IMG/VR virus record: IMGVR_UViG_3300009506_000054
Location: 1 to 48,677 of that record
Direction: 5' to 3' (one strand)
DNA from: a virus
Length of the DNA: 48,677 bases
Under the pieces are notes generated by a model. That model saw only the letters and a program-made list of their open reading frames with translations. It had not been told where the DNA came from and did no database searches. The translations under genes were made by a program, and so were the position numbers. Position 1 is the first letter of the stretch. Each line of letters begins with the position of its first letter. Positions 1 through 7,563 of the stretch are shown here, piece by piece.

Positions 1-159
1 GAAGACATCCCGCACTCCCAGCCTATGACGGTGAACAGCTTCTTCATCGATCGTAACGGGATCCACTACCGCTGCGAGTGGTGGTCTATGCTGGGTACCT
101 TCAACATTGGTATCTTTATCGAGGATGGTCTCGTCCTCATCAAGAAGGCGATGCTGTGA
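1..159 (+). CDS. C-terminal part of an unknown protein (5' end off window)
   Basis: An open frame enters at base 1 and ends at TGA 157-159, giving 52 residues ending in LIKKAML. The stop overlaps the GTG start of the next gene (TGA at 157, GTG at 156), the 4-base coupling seen throughout this phage, which is the main reason to accept it as real. The fragment is mixed polar/aromatic with no recognisable domain. The true start lies outside the window; function is unknown. Confidence 0.6.
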   Translation, partial: EDIPHSQPMTVNSFFIDRNGIHYRCEWWSMLGTFNIGIFIEDGLVLIKKAML

Positions 160-371
160 CCAAGTGGAGAAGCTGTACAAAGCTCGCCAGAGAGGGATGG
201 GTCCCTGTGGAGTTCGAAGACATCAAGGCCGGAGACCAAGTTCGCATCTTCGAAGCAGATGGTACTTTAGTCATCGAAGTTATCGCCTCGACAGACGCTG
301 TGTCATGCAACCCTCTCGGTAACTACTACATCGGAGCCATGACCTTCATATATAGGAAGGACAAAGACTGA
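156..371 (+). CDS. Small unknown protein, GTG start
   Basis: 71 residues beginning V/M-TKWRSCTKLAREGW. GTG 156 is chosen because it overlaps the upstream stop and an AAGAAGG ribosome binding site lies 7 bases before it; the frame also stays open further upstream with an ATG at 78, but that would overlap the preceding gene deeply. The middle (FEDIKAGDQVRIFEADG) looks like a small beta-barrel or SH3-like fold of the kind seen in many phage hypotheticals. Its stop overlaps the ATG of the next gene by one base. Function unknown. Confidence 0.6.
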   Translation: MTKWRSCTKLAREGWVPVEFEDIKAGDQVRIFEADGTLVIEVIASTDAVSCNPLGNYYIGAMTFIYRKDKD

Positions 372-553
372 TGCCTAAGATGAAGTTCGACACCATTACA
401 GTTACAGCGTGCAGCTTTGGTATAGTCATCGACTGTAACCAGCCTCACACTCCGCCGGACTTCATCGACTTTCGGTTCATCTGGCGTGGGAAGGCCGCCT
501 CGCTTCAGCTGATCGACTTTCTTAACTCCAACAAAGGATTGTTTACCAAATGA
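371..553 (+). CDS. Small unknown protein
   Basis: 60 residues, ATG overlapping the preceding TGA by one base, and its own TGA overlapping the next ATG (ATGA at 550). The product is hydrophobic-aromatic in the middle (DFIDFRFIWRGKAASLQLIDF) without a clear membrane segment. Operon position and stop/start coupling on both sides support translation. No family recognised. Confidence 0.55.
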   Translation: MPKMKFDTITVTACSFGIVIDCNQPHTPPDFIDFRFIWRGKAASLQLIDFLNSNKGLFTK

Positions 554-924
554 GCCCTTCAGTAGATGAGTGCCGGGCGTTGCTCGAGGTGTTGATCGCT
601 TATTGTGACCTGTCAGAAGTCCCTGAGGAGACCCTAGTTGAACTGAGAGACATGGGGATGATCAAGTACGACGAGTCACACATGACACATATCTCATCGC
701 TTATGGTGATTGCTGAGGACCTCAGGCAGCCTACCCATCCTCAGCGGTTCTTCGACCGTTATTCCTCTGTCATGCCAAATATTGTGGCTCATAGCCTGCT
801 TACCACTGAGCTGGCCGCCAAAGCTGTTATGTGGCGGAATGGTGTGAGTGATACCAATGCTATGAAAGATGCTGTAGATGAGTACCAGAGGAAGTTCCGG
901 GAACTGACCGACACGCACAGTTGA
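550..924 (+). CDS. Unknown helical protein
   Basis: 124 residues, rich in Leu, Glu, Ala and Met and predicted from composition to be mostly helical; no catalytic motif seen. Start is the ATGA overlap with the previous gene. The stop codon (TGA 922-924) sits inside the -35 box of the next promoter (921-926), so this gene closes the small-gene operon that enters from the left edge. Function unknown. Confidence 0.65.
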   Translation: MSPSVDECRALLEVLIAYCDLSEVPEETLVELRDMGMIKYDESHMTHISSLMVIAEDLRQPTHPQRFFDRYSSVMPNIVAHSLLTTELAAKAVMWRNGVSDTNAMKDAVDEYQRKFRELTDTHS

Positions 925-950
925 CAAGAGATTAAACCGTGTCGTATAAT
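921..950 (+). promoter_or_regulatory. Sigma70-type promoter upstream of the Fn3-like gene
   Basis: TTGACA at 921-926 and TATAAT at 945-950, spacing 18, both perfect consensus hexamers. Predicted start of transcription near 957. It shares TTGACAAG and CGTATAATTG with the promoter at 1492-1520, so the two are related copies. Confidence 0.85.
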
Positions 951-956
951 TGACGC

Positions 957-1088
957 TCGAACTTGCGTGTTGATCGCTTGATCGAACCGGGCCTGTCGGA
1001 GGCTCTCTCCCATGTCGCGGGAAGGGACGGACTGACACTTTCCCGCGTGCCTGCTGCCTTCGGCAGGCCCACAATCGAGGAAGAGGTT
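957..1088 (+). ncRNA. Structured 5' leader of the Fn3-like gene
   Basis: About 130 untranslated bases separate the promoter from ATG 1089. An outer stem GGGCCTG 989-995 / CAGGCCC 1064-1070 encloses an 8-bp perfect stem CGCGGGAA 1016-1023 / TTCCCGCG 1040-1047. A competing hairpin CTGCC-TTC-GGCAG (1054-1066) shares bases 1064-1066 with the outer stem, so two mutually exclusive folds are possible just ahead of the ribosome binding site GAGGAAGAGG (1077-1086). A cis-regulatory element is inferred; no known RNA family is recognised. Confidence 0.45.
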
Positions 1089-1490
1089 ATGACCATCAAG
1101 AAATTCGCCAAGCCTGCTATCCCACTTCTGACGCTCGTAGCTATGCTCGCAGGTTACGGGATCAAGTCGTGGGGACAGAATCCTGGGATCGAGTATCGCT
1201 GGACACCTCCTACGTCTGGCTCTACAGTAGTCGAGTACCGTGGGTATTTGACTATGTGGAATGCCGACGGAGATACTGTCCGTACTACCATCGAGCACAT
1301 TCCTGCTACTGCCACTGACGGCTATGTCTATCATCGGCTGTCTTATCAGTACGGGTGGACCGTCACCTTTGCTGTGGCAGGGATCGACGCGAATACTCGA
1401 GAAGGTCCGAGATCTGTTGCCTCTACTCCGTGGCGTGATGACGGGCCTCCTGGACAGCCTGGTCCTGTGGAGCAGACGCTCGTTTTCTAA
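1089..1490 (+). CDS. Membrane-anchored or secreted protein with Fn3-like domain
   Basis: 133 residues. The start at ATG 1089 is chosen for the GAGGAAGAGG site directly before it; the frame is open upstream but that part is leader. Residues about 9-25 (AIPLLTLVAMLAG) form a hydrophobic signal or signal-anchor. The rest looks like one fibronectin-III-like beta sandwich (IEYRWTPPTSGSTVVEYRGY ... VAGIDANTREGPRS) followed by a Pro/Gly-rich tail. It has its own strong promoter and structured leader and sits just before the fibre genes, so a moron-like cell-surface protein, for example for superinfection exclusion or adhesion, is possible but unproven. Confidence 0.65.
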   Translation: MTIKKFAKPAIPLLTLVAMLAGYGIKSWGQNPGIEYRWTPPTSGSTVVEYRGYLTMWNADGDTVRTTIEHIPATATDGYVYHRLSYQYGWTVTFAVAGIDANTREGPRSVASTPWRDDGPPGQPGPVEQTLVF

Positions 1491-1491
1491 G

Positions 1492-1520
1492 TTGACAAGG
1501 ACCAATCGCTCACGTATAAT
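1492..1520 (+). promoter_or_regulatory. Sigma70-type promoter of the tail-fibre operon
   Basis: TTGACA 1492-1497 and TATAAT 1515-1520, spacing 17: a perfect consensus promoter. Predicted transcription start about 1527, a short leader, then GAGGATAAG before ATG 1566. Confidence 0.88.
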
Positions 1521-1548
1521 TGGGTCGTGTGCTATGCGCGGCCCAATT
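1518..1548. repeat. Inverted repeat overlapping the -10 box (possible operator)
   Basis: AATTGGGTCG (1518-1527) and CGGCCCAATT (1539-1548) are inverted copies with one mismatch, separated by 11 bases. The left arm overlaps the end of the -10 hexamer and the transcription start, so the repeat would lie mostly in DNA rather than in the transcript; an operator is the simplest reading. Confidence 0.4.
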
Positions 1549-1565
1549 CTTTGTGAGGATAAGTC

Positions 1566-1988
1566 ATGTCAGACGCCAGGTTTCAATTTGACCAAGTCGC
1601 TGTCGTTGGCAATGACCACCCGATAATCCTTTCCTTCTACGATCGAGATTCTGACACTGGTGTGGAGACTCCCGAGGATCTCAGTGACAGGCTATGGACT
1701 TATATGGCCAAGGCCACAGCCTCCGATGCTGATGGTGATGCCATCATTACGTTGACTTCTGCTGGTGGTACTATTACTATTGAGTCTGATGGTAATGCTA
1801 CGAAGAATCCTACCAATGTTACTAATCAGCTGAGCATGATTCTTCCGAAGGCTACTACGGCTACTATGTCTGTCAGAAGGTATACCGAGATTCTCAACTC
1901 CGTGACCGATGATGCCAATGCCTACCTATTCACGAAGGGTCTTGGCGAACTTGCCATGATCATCGAGGACACTGACGGAGGCTACTAA
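1566..1988 (+). CDS. Small beta-rich structural protein, probable fibre/baseplate partner
   Basis: 140 residues, ATG preceded by GAGGATAAG. The N-terminus (VAVVGNDHPIILSFYDRDS) resembles small Ig-like proteins found before fibre genes in other phages; the rest is Thr/Asp-rich beta structure. The stop overlaps the fibre start by one base, indicating coordinated translation. A virion adaptor or baseplate-fibre linker role is inferred from position; no enzymatic motif is present. Confidence 0.55.
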   Translation: MSDARFQFDQVAVVGNDHPIILSFYDRDSDTGVETPEDLSDRLWTYMAKATASDADGDAIITLTSAGGTITIESDGNATKNPTNVTNQLSMILPKATTATMSVRRYTEILNSVTDDANAYLFTKGLGELAMIIEDTDGGY

Positions 1989-4498
1989 TGGGTAGTTACG
2001 TTGACTATGGTCCGAAGATTACCAATGTCATAACGTGGGGATCTAGAACTGTCGTCACGAATAGTCCCAGAATCCATCGCGTCTATGTCACTGGAGGAAT
2101 CGGCGGGACTACGACAGGCGGAGCAGTAGATAGTGTCTTCGGTCGGACTGGTGTCGTTGTTGCTGTGGCAGGTGATTACACGACGGATCTTGTCACTGAG
2201 GGAACTAATCTCTACTACACTGATGGTCGTGTATCTGCCAACACCGATGTTGCGGCGAACACTGCTGCCAGACATACTCACTCTAATATCGCTGTTCTTG
2301 ATGCTCTGACCGATGCAGGATCTGGTAGTGTTATCACTTCTACTGAGCGAACTAATCTGACCAACCACTTGGCACTTGTCAACGAGCATATTGATTGGAC
2401 TAATGCTCCTACTCAAACTGCTAGTTTAGACAAAATCCTCGTCGGCAATGATGTAGATGAAGATGTTGGTTCAGGGACCGACTACATCTACTTCTCAGCT
2501 GGTGGTGTGTCAGACGTTCCTTATATCGGCTTCGACCATTCCAATACTGTGGATGTAGAGGGCTCGTTCTCGATCAATCGGCCAGTAGTGATTAGTGCTA
2601 AACTGACTCTGTCTGGTTCGTCTGCTCAGCTAGCGACTGACAAGGGAATCCATGTCAACACGCTTCAGAACGAGGACCACACTGGAGGGTCTACGACATT
2701 CGATGAGATCAAGTTCACGTTGGGTCGTCTATCAACTGTGCCTGCCATTCAGTTCCACCATGGGGATACTGGTAACTATGGGTATTTCCACTTCAACCGT
2801 GATGTTAGTCTTTCCGTTCTGACTTCTAGTACTGGTGGCATTGCGATCAATAAGCCAGTGACAATTGAGGCTGGTCAGTCGCTGACTGTGAATACTGGTG
2901 CTTCGCTTGTAGTAGAAGATGATGCCGAACTCCAGAAAGATGTCTACGTCAACTCGGCAGGAACAGCTTCTCAGGGATATGTCTATTTCGGTTCTATCTC
3001 TGATCCTCAGGCGGCTTATATTCTTTACGATATGGATAATGACTGGATGACAACCAATGTAGGGATTGAAGCTTCGTGGTTTGATGCTAGATGGGAACTT
3101 GCTACGCTTGGAACTGTCGGCGATCCTATGGTAAGGTTCGGCGATTCTCGCGGATATGTATATCCCGGCGAAACGATCCGTAATCTTACCTGGTCTCGTG
3201 CTAATACTCGGTTCGAGTTTGACTATGATCTTTATGTGGATGGTGATTTCACCGTTACAGGATCTATGTCTACTCACGACCACTCTACAACTGCTCAGGG
3301 CGGGACTATTGATCACACTGATCTGACTACTATTGGGACAAATACTCACGCACAGATTGACTCGCACCTAGCTCTAACCAATGAACATATTGACTGGACT
3401 GCTGCATCTTCCGATTTTTCTACTTCTGGTAAAGTAGCTTCTACATGGACTGGAACTGCGACGGGAAGTTCATTCTTCGCTGATGTAAACCATAGTGTAT
3501 CTGGAACTGCAACTAACACTATTAATGGATTCGACATTGACTATGATGTAGCTCTTGCTGCGAGTTCGATTTATGCTGAGACTATTCGTGGTATTCGGTT
3601 CAGGTATGATATTACCGATAGTGGAGCTTCATTTAATACCTCCACAGTTCAGATCATTGATGGTCGTATCAATGCCAACAGTATCAAGATCAGCTCTACT
3701 AACGGTATGCAGCCGATGTACTATGAGTTTACTAATCCCGCATCTGATCAGCAGTTTGAGAATGGTTTCATGCGGGTCAGGGTTAATGGTGGTACTTCGT
3801 CTGGCCAGTGTATTGCGTTCTACTCTGATGCTACTATTGGCGGATCAATGGATGGTATTGGGTATCGTGGGTATGTTGTTGGGATGGCGTCATCCTCTGG
3901 TTCCACGATTATTGGTGTTCAGGGATATGCCGTCAAAGCTGCTAGCGCTTCTCATGCGGCAATTGTGTCACTAGACGGTGTTGTCACAGGAACTGGTACT
4001 GGGACAGCTAAAGATAAACAGATGGGACTTCGAATTCAGACTCATGCACTTATCCGTGATGGGTCTGTGGTTATTATCTCCGGATCATCTAGTACTCCCA
4101 ATGCTGTGACTACGACTCACATGGACTTCGTCAACAATGGTGGCGAACTCTATGCTGAGGGAAACACTGAGATAGATGGTGAGTTGTTCTGTGATGGGAA
4201 CGAATCCCACTCTGTGTCTGATGAGACTAGTACTTCTGTCAATGCTGGATCTAATACTTATATCATGTGTGATGCTACTTCTGGCAATGTCACTGTTAAC
4301 CTTCCTGCGATCTCCGCTCTAAGTGGAAATAGAGAGTACTTCATCAAGAAGGTAGACTCAGGAAGTAACACTGTGACCGTGACTGCTAACGGTAGTGATA
4401 CTGTCGAGGGCTCTGCATCTGCTCCTGCTCTGACTAGTCAGTATGACTATATCCGCGTCATTGCGGGTAACGGAACTATGTGGTTCATTACTACATGA
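1988..4498 (+). CDS. Tail fibre / receptor-binding protein
   Basis: 836 residues, Gly/Ser/Thr/Asn-rich. Near residue 47 it carries VDSVFGRTGVVVAVAGDYTT followed by a VTEGTNLYYTDGRV segment, a signature common in tail fibres of many siphophages. A HLALVNEHIDWT element occurs near residues 127-138 and again (HLALTNEHIDWT) near 460, suggesting internal duplication. The last about 75 residues (NVTVNLPAISALSGNREYFI, later TMWFITT) match the beta-rich C-terminal module of receptor-binding fibres. Start follows GGAGG and overlaps the upstream stop. It ends the left + strand operon; it likely attaches at the tail tip encoded at 25.8-31.3 kb. Confidence 0.85.
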   Translation: MGSYVDYGPKITNVITWGSRTVVTNSPRIHRVYVTGGIGGTTTGGAVDSVFGRTGVVVAVAGDYTTDLVTEGTNLYYTDGRVSANTDVAANTAARHTHSNIAVLDALTDAGSGSVITSTERTNLTNHLALVNEHIDWTNAPTQTASLDKILVGNDVDEDVGSGTDYIYFSAGGVSDVPYIGFDHSNTVDVEGSFSINRPVVISAKLTLSGSSAQLATDKGIHVNTLQNEDHTGGSTTFDEIKFTLGRLSTVPAIQFHHGDTGNYGYFHFNRDVSLSVLTSSTGGIAINKPVTIEAGQSLTVNTGASLVVEDDAELQKDVYVNSAGTASQGYVYFGSISDPQAAYILYDMDNDWMTTNVGIEASWFDARWELATLGTVGDPMVRFGDSRGYVYPGETIRNLTWSRANTRFEFDYDLYVDGDFTVTGSMSTHDHSTTAQGGTIDHTDLTTIGTNTHAQIDSHLALTNEHIDWTAASSDFSTSGKVASTWTGTATGSSFFADVNHSVSGTATNTINGFDIDYDVALAASSIYAETIRGIRFRYDITDSGASFNTSTVQIIDGRINANSIKISSTNGMQPMYYEFTNPASDQQFENGFMRVRVNGGTSSGQCIAFYSDATIGGSMDGIGYRGYVVGMASSSGSTIIGVQGYAVKAASASHAAIVSLDGVVTGTGTGTAKDKQMGLRIQTHALIRDGSVVIISGSSSTPNAVTTTHMDFVNNGGELYAEGNTEIDGELFCDGNESHSVSDETSTSVNAGSNTYIMCDATSGNVTVNLPAISALSGNREYFIKKVDSGSNTVTVTANGSDTVEGSASAPALTSQYDYIRVIAGNGTMWFITT

Positions 4499-4540
4499 CA
4501 GATTGACGATTCAACACGATATTATTGGATCTTTAGACAC

Positions 4541-4671
4541 GTCCATGGTCAATTCTCAGAATCGCTCAGGAAAAGCGCGACACATGACACGCATTGCATT
4601 TCTCTCATCCACAGAATGACCATGGACACGTTAGAAATGACGGTCTTTCAGAGCGCGCCAGGGTCAATTCT
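4541..4671. repeat. Inverted repeat GTCCATGGTCA plus direct repeat GGTCAATTCT
   Basis: GTCCATGGTCA at 4541-4551 is the exact reverse complement of TGACCATGGAC at 4617-4627; the match continues through a bulge into ATTCT/AGAAT. GGTCAATTCT (4547-4556) recurs as a direct copy at 4662-4671. If transcribed the arms would make a hairpin with a 65-base loop. Candidate for a small RNA, a protein-binding site or a replication-associated site. Confidence 0.5.
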
Positions 4672-4759
4672 TGGCAACGAGAAATTAAGACGTGTCGTGA
4701 TACGTGCGACATGAGAGGCAACGCTGAGAAACGCCGTTGGCGTCCTCTACGGATCTACT

Positions 4760-4792
4760 AAAATGCGTCCTACGATGCACGCGCAGGACGCA
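4760..4792 (-). terminator. Rho-independent terminator of the ligase operon
   Basis: On the - strand an 8-bp stem (TGCGTCCT 4764-4771 paired with AGGACGCA 4785-4792) is followed by TTTT (4763-4760), just past the ligase stop at 4799. Confidence 0.7.
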
Positions 4793-4798
4793 GATTAG

Positions 4799-5689
4799 TT
4801 AGACGCCGACAGTTCTGATGAAGACAGGTTCGCGGATCGCTCCGGACTCGAGTTTCCTCATTCCCTTGACAAGGATGGTGAAGGGCTTGTCGAGTACGAA
4901 GACTCCGGGACTTTTCATCTTCGGTCCTCGGGACTGGAGGAAGGTCATCATGGATTGGAGTTGTGCGTCTGTGAATCCTGTTCCCACGTTCCCGAGAGGG
5001 ACTCCCTTGTCGTCGCAGAACATGAGCGCACCGAAGAATCCTTCACGTTTCCCGAGTCCAGCAGTGTAGCCGTAGACGCAGACTATCTCCTCGTACATGA
5101 TCTTAACCTTGAGCCAATCTTGAGTACGACTGCCAGGACGGTAGATGCTTCCGACACGCTTGGCAATGATGCCTTCCGCGTTCCGCTCCTTCTCGCGATC
5201 GTAGAGCTTCTGACCAAATCGATGGACCTTGGTAATGGTGTAAACTTCATCGGTGAGAAGAACACCATTCATAAGTTCCTTACGATTAAGAAGACCTTCG
5301 TGCATGATAGGACTATCACCTATCCTAAGAGCATCGAAGAGACAGGCAGTCACGGGATTCTCCTGAACTCCTCGGTAAATCTTGTCCGTGTCCTTGCTGT
5401 GGAATCTGCTGATGATCGACGGGAAGTGAGGAATCCCGTCTTTGAAACAGACCAGTTCCGCGTCGAATACTCCAGAGGTAGAAAGGAAGACTGAGTTCAG
5501 TCGCTTGGGATCGGTAAGTTCGGGGAACTTGTACGTGATATCTCTTCCACTCTTAGAGAAGATAGTGATGGTAGGACTGTTCCACACCATGATAACACGG
5601 ATCCCGTCGTACTTTATCTCAAAGAGATAGTCGATGCCAGGAAGTTCTTCATGATTGTCCTTCTTGGCTTTCATGGGTGTTATGAACAT
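4799..5689 (-). CDS. ATP-dependent DNA ligase
   Basis: 296 residues. Ligase motif I, with the lysine that becomes adenylylated, is EIKYDGIR at about residues 24-31; later motifs include FDAELVCF (motif III), EGIIAKR (motif IV) and WLKVK (motif V), followed by an OB-fold-like C-terminus. This is the compact nucleotidyltransferase-plus-OB architecture of LigD-type and phage ligases, which seal nicks using ATP. Start is ATG 5689 behind GGGAG; two bases separate it from the DUF932 gene. It would serve lagging-strand maturation and repair with the pol I-type polymerase at 37.5-40 kb. Confidence 0.92.
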   Translation of the reverse strand: MFITPMKAKKDNHEELPGIDYLFEIKYDGIRVIMVWNSPTITIFSKSGRDITYKFPELTDPKRLNSVFLSTSGVFDAELVCFKDGIPHFPSIISRFHSKDTDKIYRGVQENPVTACLFDALRIGDSPIMHEGLLNRKELMNGVLLTDEVYTITKVHRFGQKLYDREKERNAEGIIAKRVGSIYRPGSRTQDWLKVKIMYEEIVCVYGYTAGLGKREGFFGALMFCDDKGVPLGNVGTGFTDAQLQSMMTFLQSRGPKMKSPGVFVLDKPFTILVKGMRKLESGAIREPVFIRTVGV

Positions 5690-5691
5690 GG

Positions 5692-6639
5692 TTACGCTCC
5701 CACGGTGACGAGCAGCTTGTCAAGAACAGCTTGCTTCTGACGAGCAGTCTTTCCGAACCACGCGTTCGACAGGCGCTGATCCTGTGTACGCGAGGCCATG
5801 TGATCGGTGTAGAAGGTCACGGCGTTCAGGACGCCCCAGGCGTTCCCGGGAGTAGCACCAGGAGCCTGAGTATAGGCCTGGTACAGATCCTTCATTCGAG
5901 GCGTGAACTTCTTCGGGTCCTTGACCATGTCCATGATCCTGTCGGGAGTTGCCTTGGGGAGCATGATGGGAGCGACGATGGAGACGAACTGAGAGAGCTT
6001 GATCTCATGTTCCACCATCAGCTTCGCCTGTCGCTCGAACTCGCGCATGTCTTCGCGGGCGAGTCCGAGAACCATCTTCGCCTTCTTGATCGCCGCTTTC
6101 CCGAACTTCGATCTGTGGACGAAGCGGAAAGTTCCGGTCTTGTCTCGCAGTGCGGCTGTCAGCGTGTTGTGACAGACCACCCGAATCGAGGTTCGCTTGA
6201 TGAGAAGGGACTTACCCTGTTCGTGAGGACATCCGACGAGAACGTATCCGTCGACTTGGTCCTTGCCGGGAAGGGTGAAGGAAGTGTCGAGGTTCGCGAG
6301 GCCCCAGACATATTTGCCTCCCTTGAGAGAACCAGCAGTCTCGAGGATCGCTTCGCCTGCGTCGAGGAATTCGCGGAAGAACTCGAACGCCTCGGCATTC
6401 TGACTTGGCTTGTAGCGATTCCCACACGCGTCGAGAACTTTGTTGTCGGAGGATCGAACGAGCCAGTAATGTCCTGGGACGACAACGCCATCTCGTTCTG
6501 CAGGTTCACGGATGACGCGCCAGTCGAGGCCTGCTTGGACAAGCATTTCCTCGATGCTCAGGTTGGATTCGACATGAGTTCCTAACCCATGCCATGGCAC
6601 TTCTCCTGTGAAGGCCATTGTTTCTACTTCGTGTGACAT
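5692..6639 (-). CDS. DUF932 / phage-plasmid-like protein
   Basis: 315 residues. The opening (TMAFTGEVPWHGLGTHVE) and the core (IRVVCHNTLTAAL ... FRFVHRSKFGKAAIKKA) are hallmarks of the DUF932 / TIGR03299 family, found widely in phages and plasmids and of unknown biochemical role. The C-terminal TPGNAWGVLNAVTFYTDH segment is also typical. Start ATG 6639 has a strong AAGGAG site 8 bases upstream. It lies between ligase and small early genes; it is relatively GC-rich, like the capsid genes, which suggests high expression. Confidence 0.85.
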   Translation of the reverse strand: MSHEVETMAFTGEVPWHGLGTHVESNLSIEEMLVQAGLDWRVIREPAERDGVVVPGHYWLVRSSDNKVLDACGNRYKPSQNAEAFEFFREFLDAGEAILETAGSLKGGKYVWGLANLDTSFTLPGKDQVDGYVLVGCPHEQGKSLLIKRTSIRVVCHNTLTAALRDKTGTFRFVHRSKFGKAAIKKAKMVLGLAREDMREFERQAKLMVEHEIKLSQFVSIVAPIMLPKATPDRIMDMVKDPKKFTPRMKDLYQAYTQAPGATPGNAWGVLNAVTFYTDHMASRTQDQRLSNAWFGKTARQKQAVLDKLLVTVGA

Positions 6640-6661
6640 GATGAGGTCTCCTTGATTACGG

Positions 6662-6883
6662 TTAGTCGCCTGTGATGAGGATGCATGGGGTGTTGGTGTT
6701 CATGTGCTTGCGTTTGTAGGACCCATTGAACTCTAGCTTGCAAGAGACGGTCATAGGATTGACCATCCGACGGTACTCCTGAAGACGGTGGAGGTCACTG
6801 AACTCATCGATCTGAACCAGTACGATTCCACCTTCATCGTGGAACAGAAGTGCGTCACCGAGCTTGATTTGGCGAGTTCTCAT
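6662..6883 (-). CDS. Small unknown protein
   Basis: 73 residues, ATG 6883 preceded by AAAGGA. The N-terminal part (MRTRQIKLGDALLFHDEGG) suggests a small beta-barrel. It is the first gene behind the promoter at 6911-6940, which would also drive DUF932 and ligase. No family recognised. Confidence 0.6.
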   Translation of the reverse strand: MRTRQIKLGDALLFHDEGGIVLVQIDEFSDLHRLQEYRRMVNPMTVSCKLEFNGSYKRKHMNTNTPCILITGD

Positions 6884-6910
6884 CGGTCGTGTCCTTTCGT
6901 TGACAATATA

Positions 6911-6940
6911 ATCTTATCATTAGAGACAAGACCGTGTCAA
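6911..6940 (-). promoter_or_regulatory. Promoter for the 6662-4799 genes
   Basis: On the - strand TTGACA (6940-6935), spacing 18, TAAGAT (6916-6911). An inverted TTGACA also sits at 6900-6905, so the promoter is flanked by TTGAC/GTCAA arms, as at the other early promoters. Confidence 0.65.
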
Positions 6941-6953
6941 CCGTAAAAATCTG

Positions 6954-7238
6954 CTAAGTAGAGGTGGGATAAAAGTGTTCGATACAATACTTACAATGAA
7001 GAACCAACGAAACATCAGGGTTATCTAACTTGCCCCAAGTCTCATATCCCATTCGATAGTGGAATACGTCGCCGACAACTTGTAGATCCACGATGTTAAC
7101 TAGGAAGTTAACTCGGATTTCTCGGCCATCACCATCCGTAACTTTACCATTTTCCTTGAGAACATAGATATAACCAGGACCTTCATCGTCCTTGCCGTAC
7201 ATAGCCCAGCAGTAAACCTTAGTAGGAAGTCTTTTCAT
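6954..7238 (-). CDS. Small unknown protein
   Basis: 94 residues starting MKRLPTKVYCWAMYGKDDEG. ATG 7238 is chosen for the AGGAGGACAACA site before it; the longer open frame upstream crosses a GC-rich hairpin and is not credible. The protein is aromatic- and Asp/Gly-rich with three Cys (one pair as CKYC near the C-terminus) and looks beta-rich. Function unknown. Confidence 0.65.
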   Translation of the reverse strand: MKRLPTKVYCWAMYGKDDEGPGYIYVLKENGKVTDGDGREIRVNFLVNIVDLQVVGDVFHYRMGYETWGKLDNPDVSLVLHCKYCIEHFYPTST

Positions 7239-7261
7239 TGTTGTCCTCCTGGTAAAGGTGA

Positions 7262-7309
7262 CGCCCCCGCCCGGGCCGACGACAGAACCCGTTTGGAATA
7301 GCGGGGGCG
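7262..7309 (-). terminator. Strong GC hairpin between small genes
   Basis: CGCCCCCGC (7262-7270) and GCGGGGGCG (7301-7309) form a perfect 9-bp GC stem with a 30-base loop, just downstream of the stop of the 7318-7563 gene on the - strand. There is no long T run, so it may be a partial terminator or an mRNA-stabilising end. Confidence 0.5.
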
Positions 7310-7317
7310 CGCGCAAT

Positions 7318-7563
7318 TCATCGTAGCAGTTGCTTGAGACGATTCACGAGTCGGCCAGGACGATAATTGGTTCGATCGATGGTTATCTTGTTCCCTTCGA
7401 CATGAACCACGTGAAGATAATCTTCGCCGACTTGAACTCTCAGGATCTTAGTGATCTGAATCTCACCATCTTCAACATCGTTCCACTCGCTTGCAGCCAT
7501 CACGGGTATTCCGTGAATCTCAAGTAGTCGAGCGACTCGGTGGACATCATATGGAGTAATCAT
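7318..7563 (-). CDS. Small unknown protein
   Basis: 81 residues. ATG 7563 overlaps the stop of the upstream gene (ATGA), which fixes the start. Sequence is mixed alpha/beta (MITPYDVHRVARLLEIHGIP; QITKILRVQVGEDYLHVVHV) ending in a basic RLVNRLKQLLR tail. No recognised family; operon position suggests an early accessory role. Confidence 0.6.
   Translation of the reverse strand: MITPYDVHRVARLLEIHGIPVMAASEWNDVEDGEIQITKILRVQVGEDYLHVVHVEGNKITIDRTNYRPGRLVNRLKQLLR

Larger units (their letters stand above)
4499..4798. other. Convergent intergenic region without a gene
   Basis: 300 bases between the stop of the fibre gene and the stop of the ligase gene, read from opposite sides. No credible frame is seen. 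It holds an inverted repeat with a related third copy (4541-4671) and, at its right end, a terminator for the - strand operon. It may also contain a short hairpin ACGCC-GTT-GGCGT near 4733-4745. Confidence 0.6.

Noticed and set aside
789-1505. 238-codon open frame on the - strand
   Set aside because: Runs against two genes and two consensus promoters and has no start signal.
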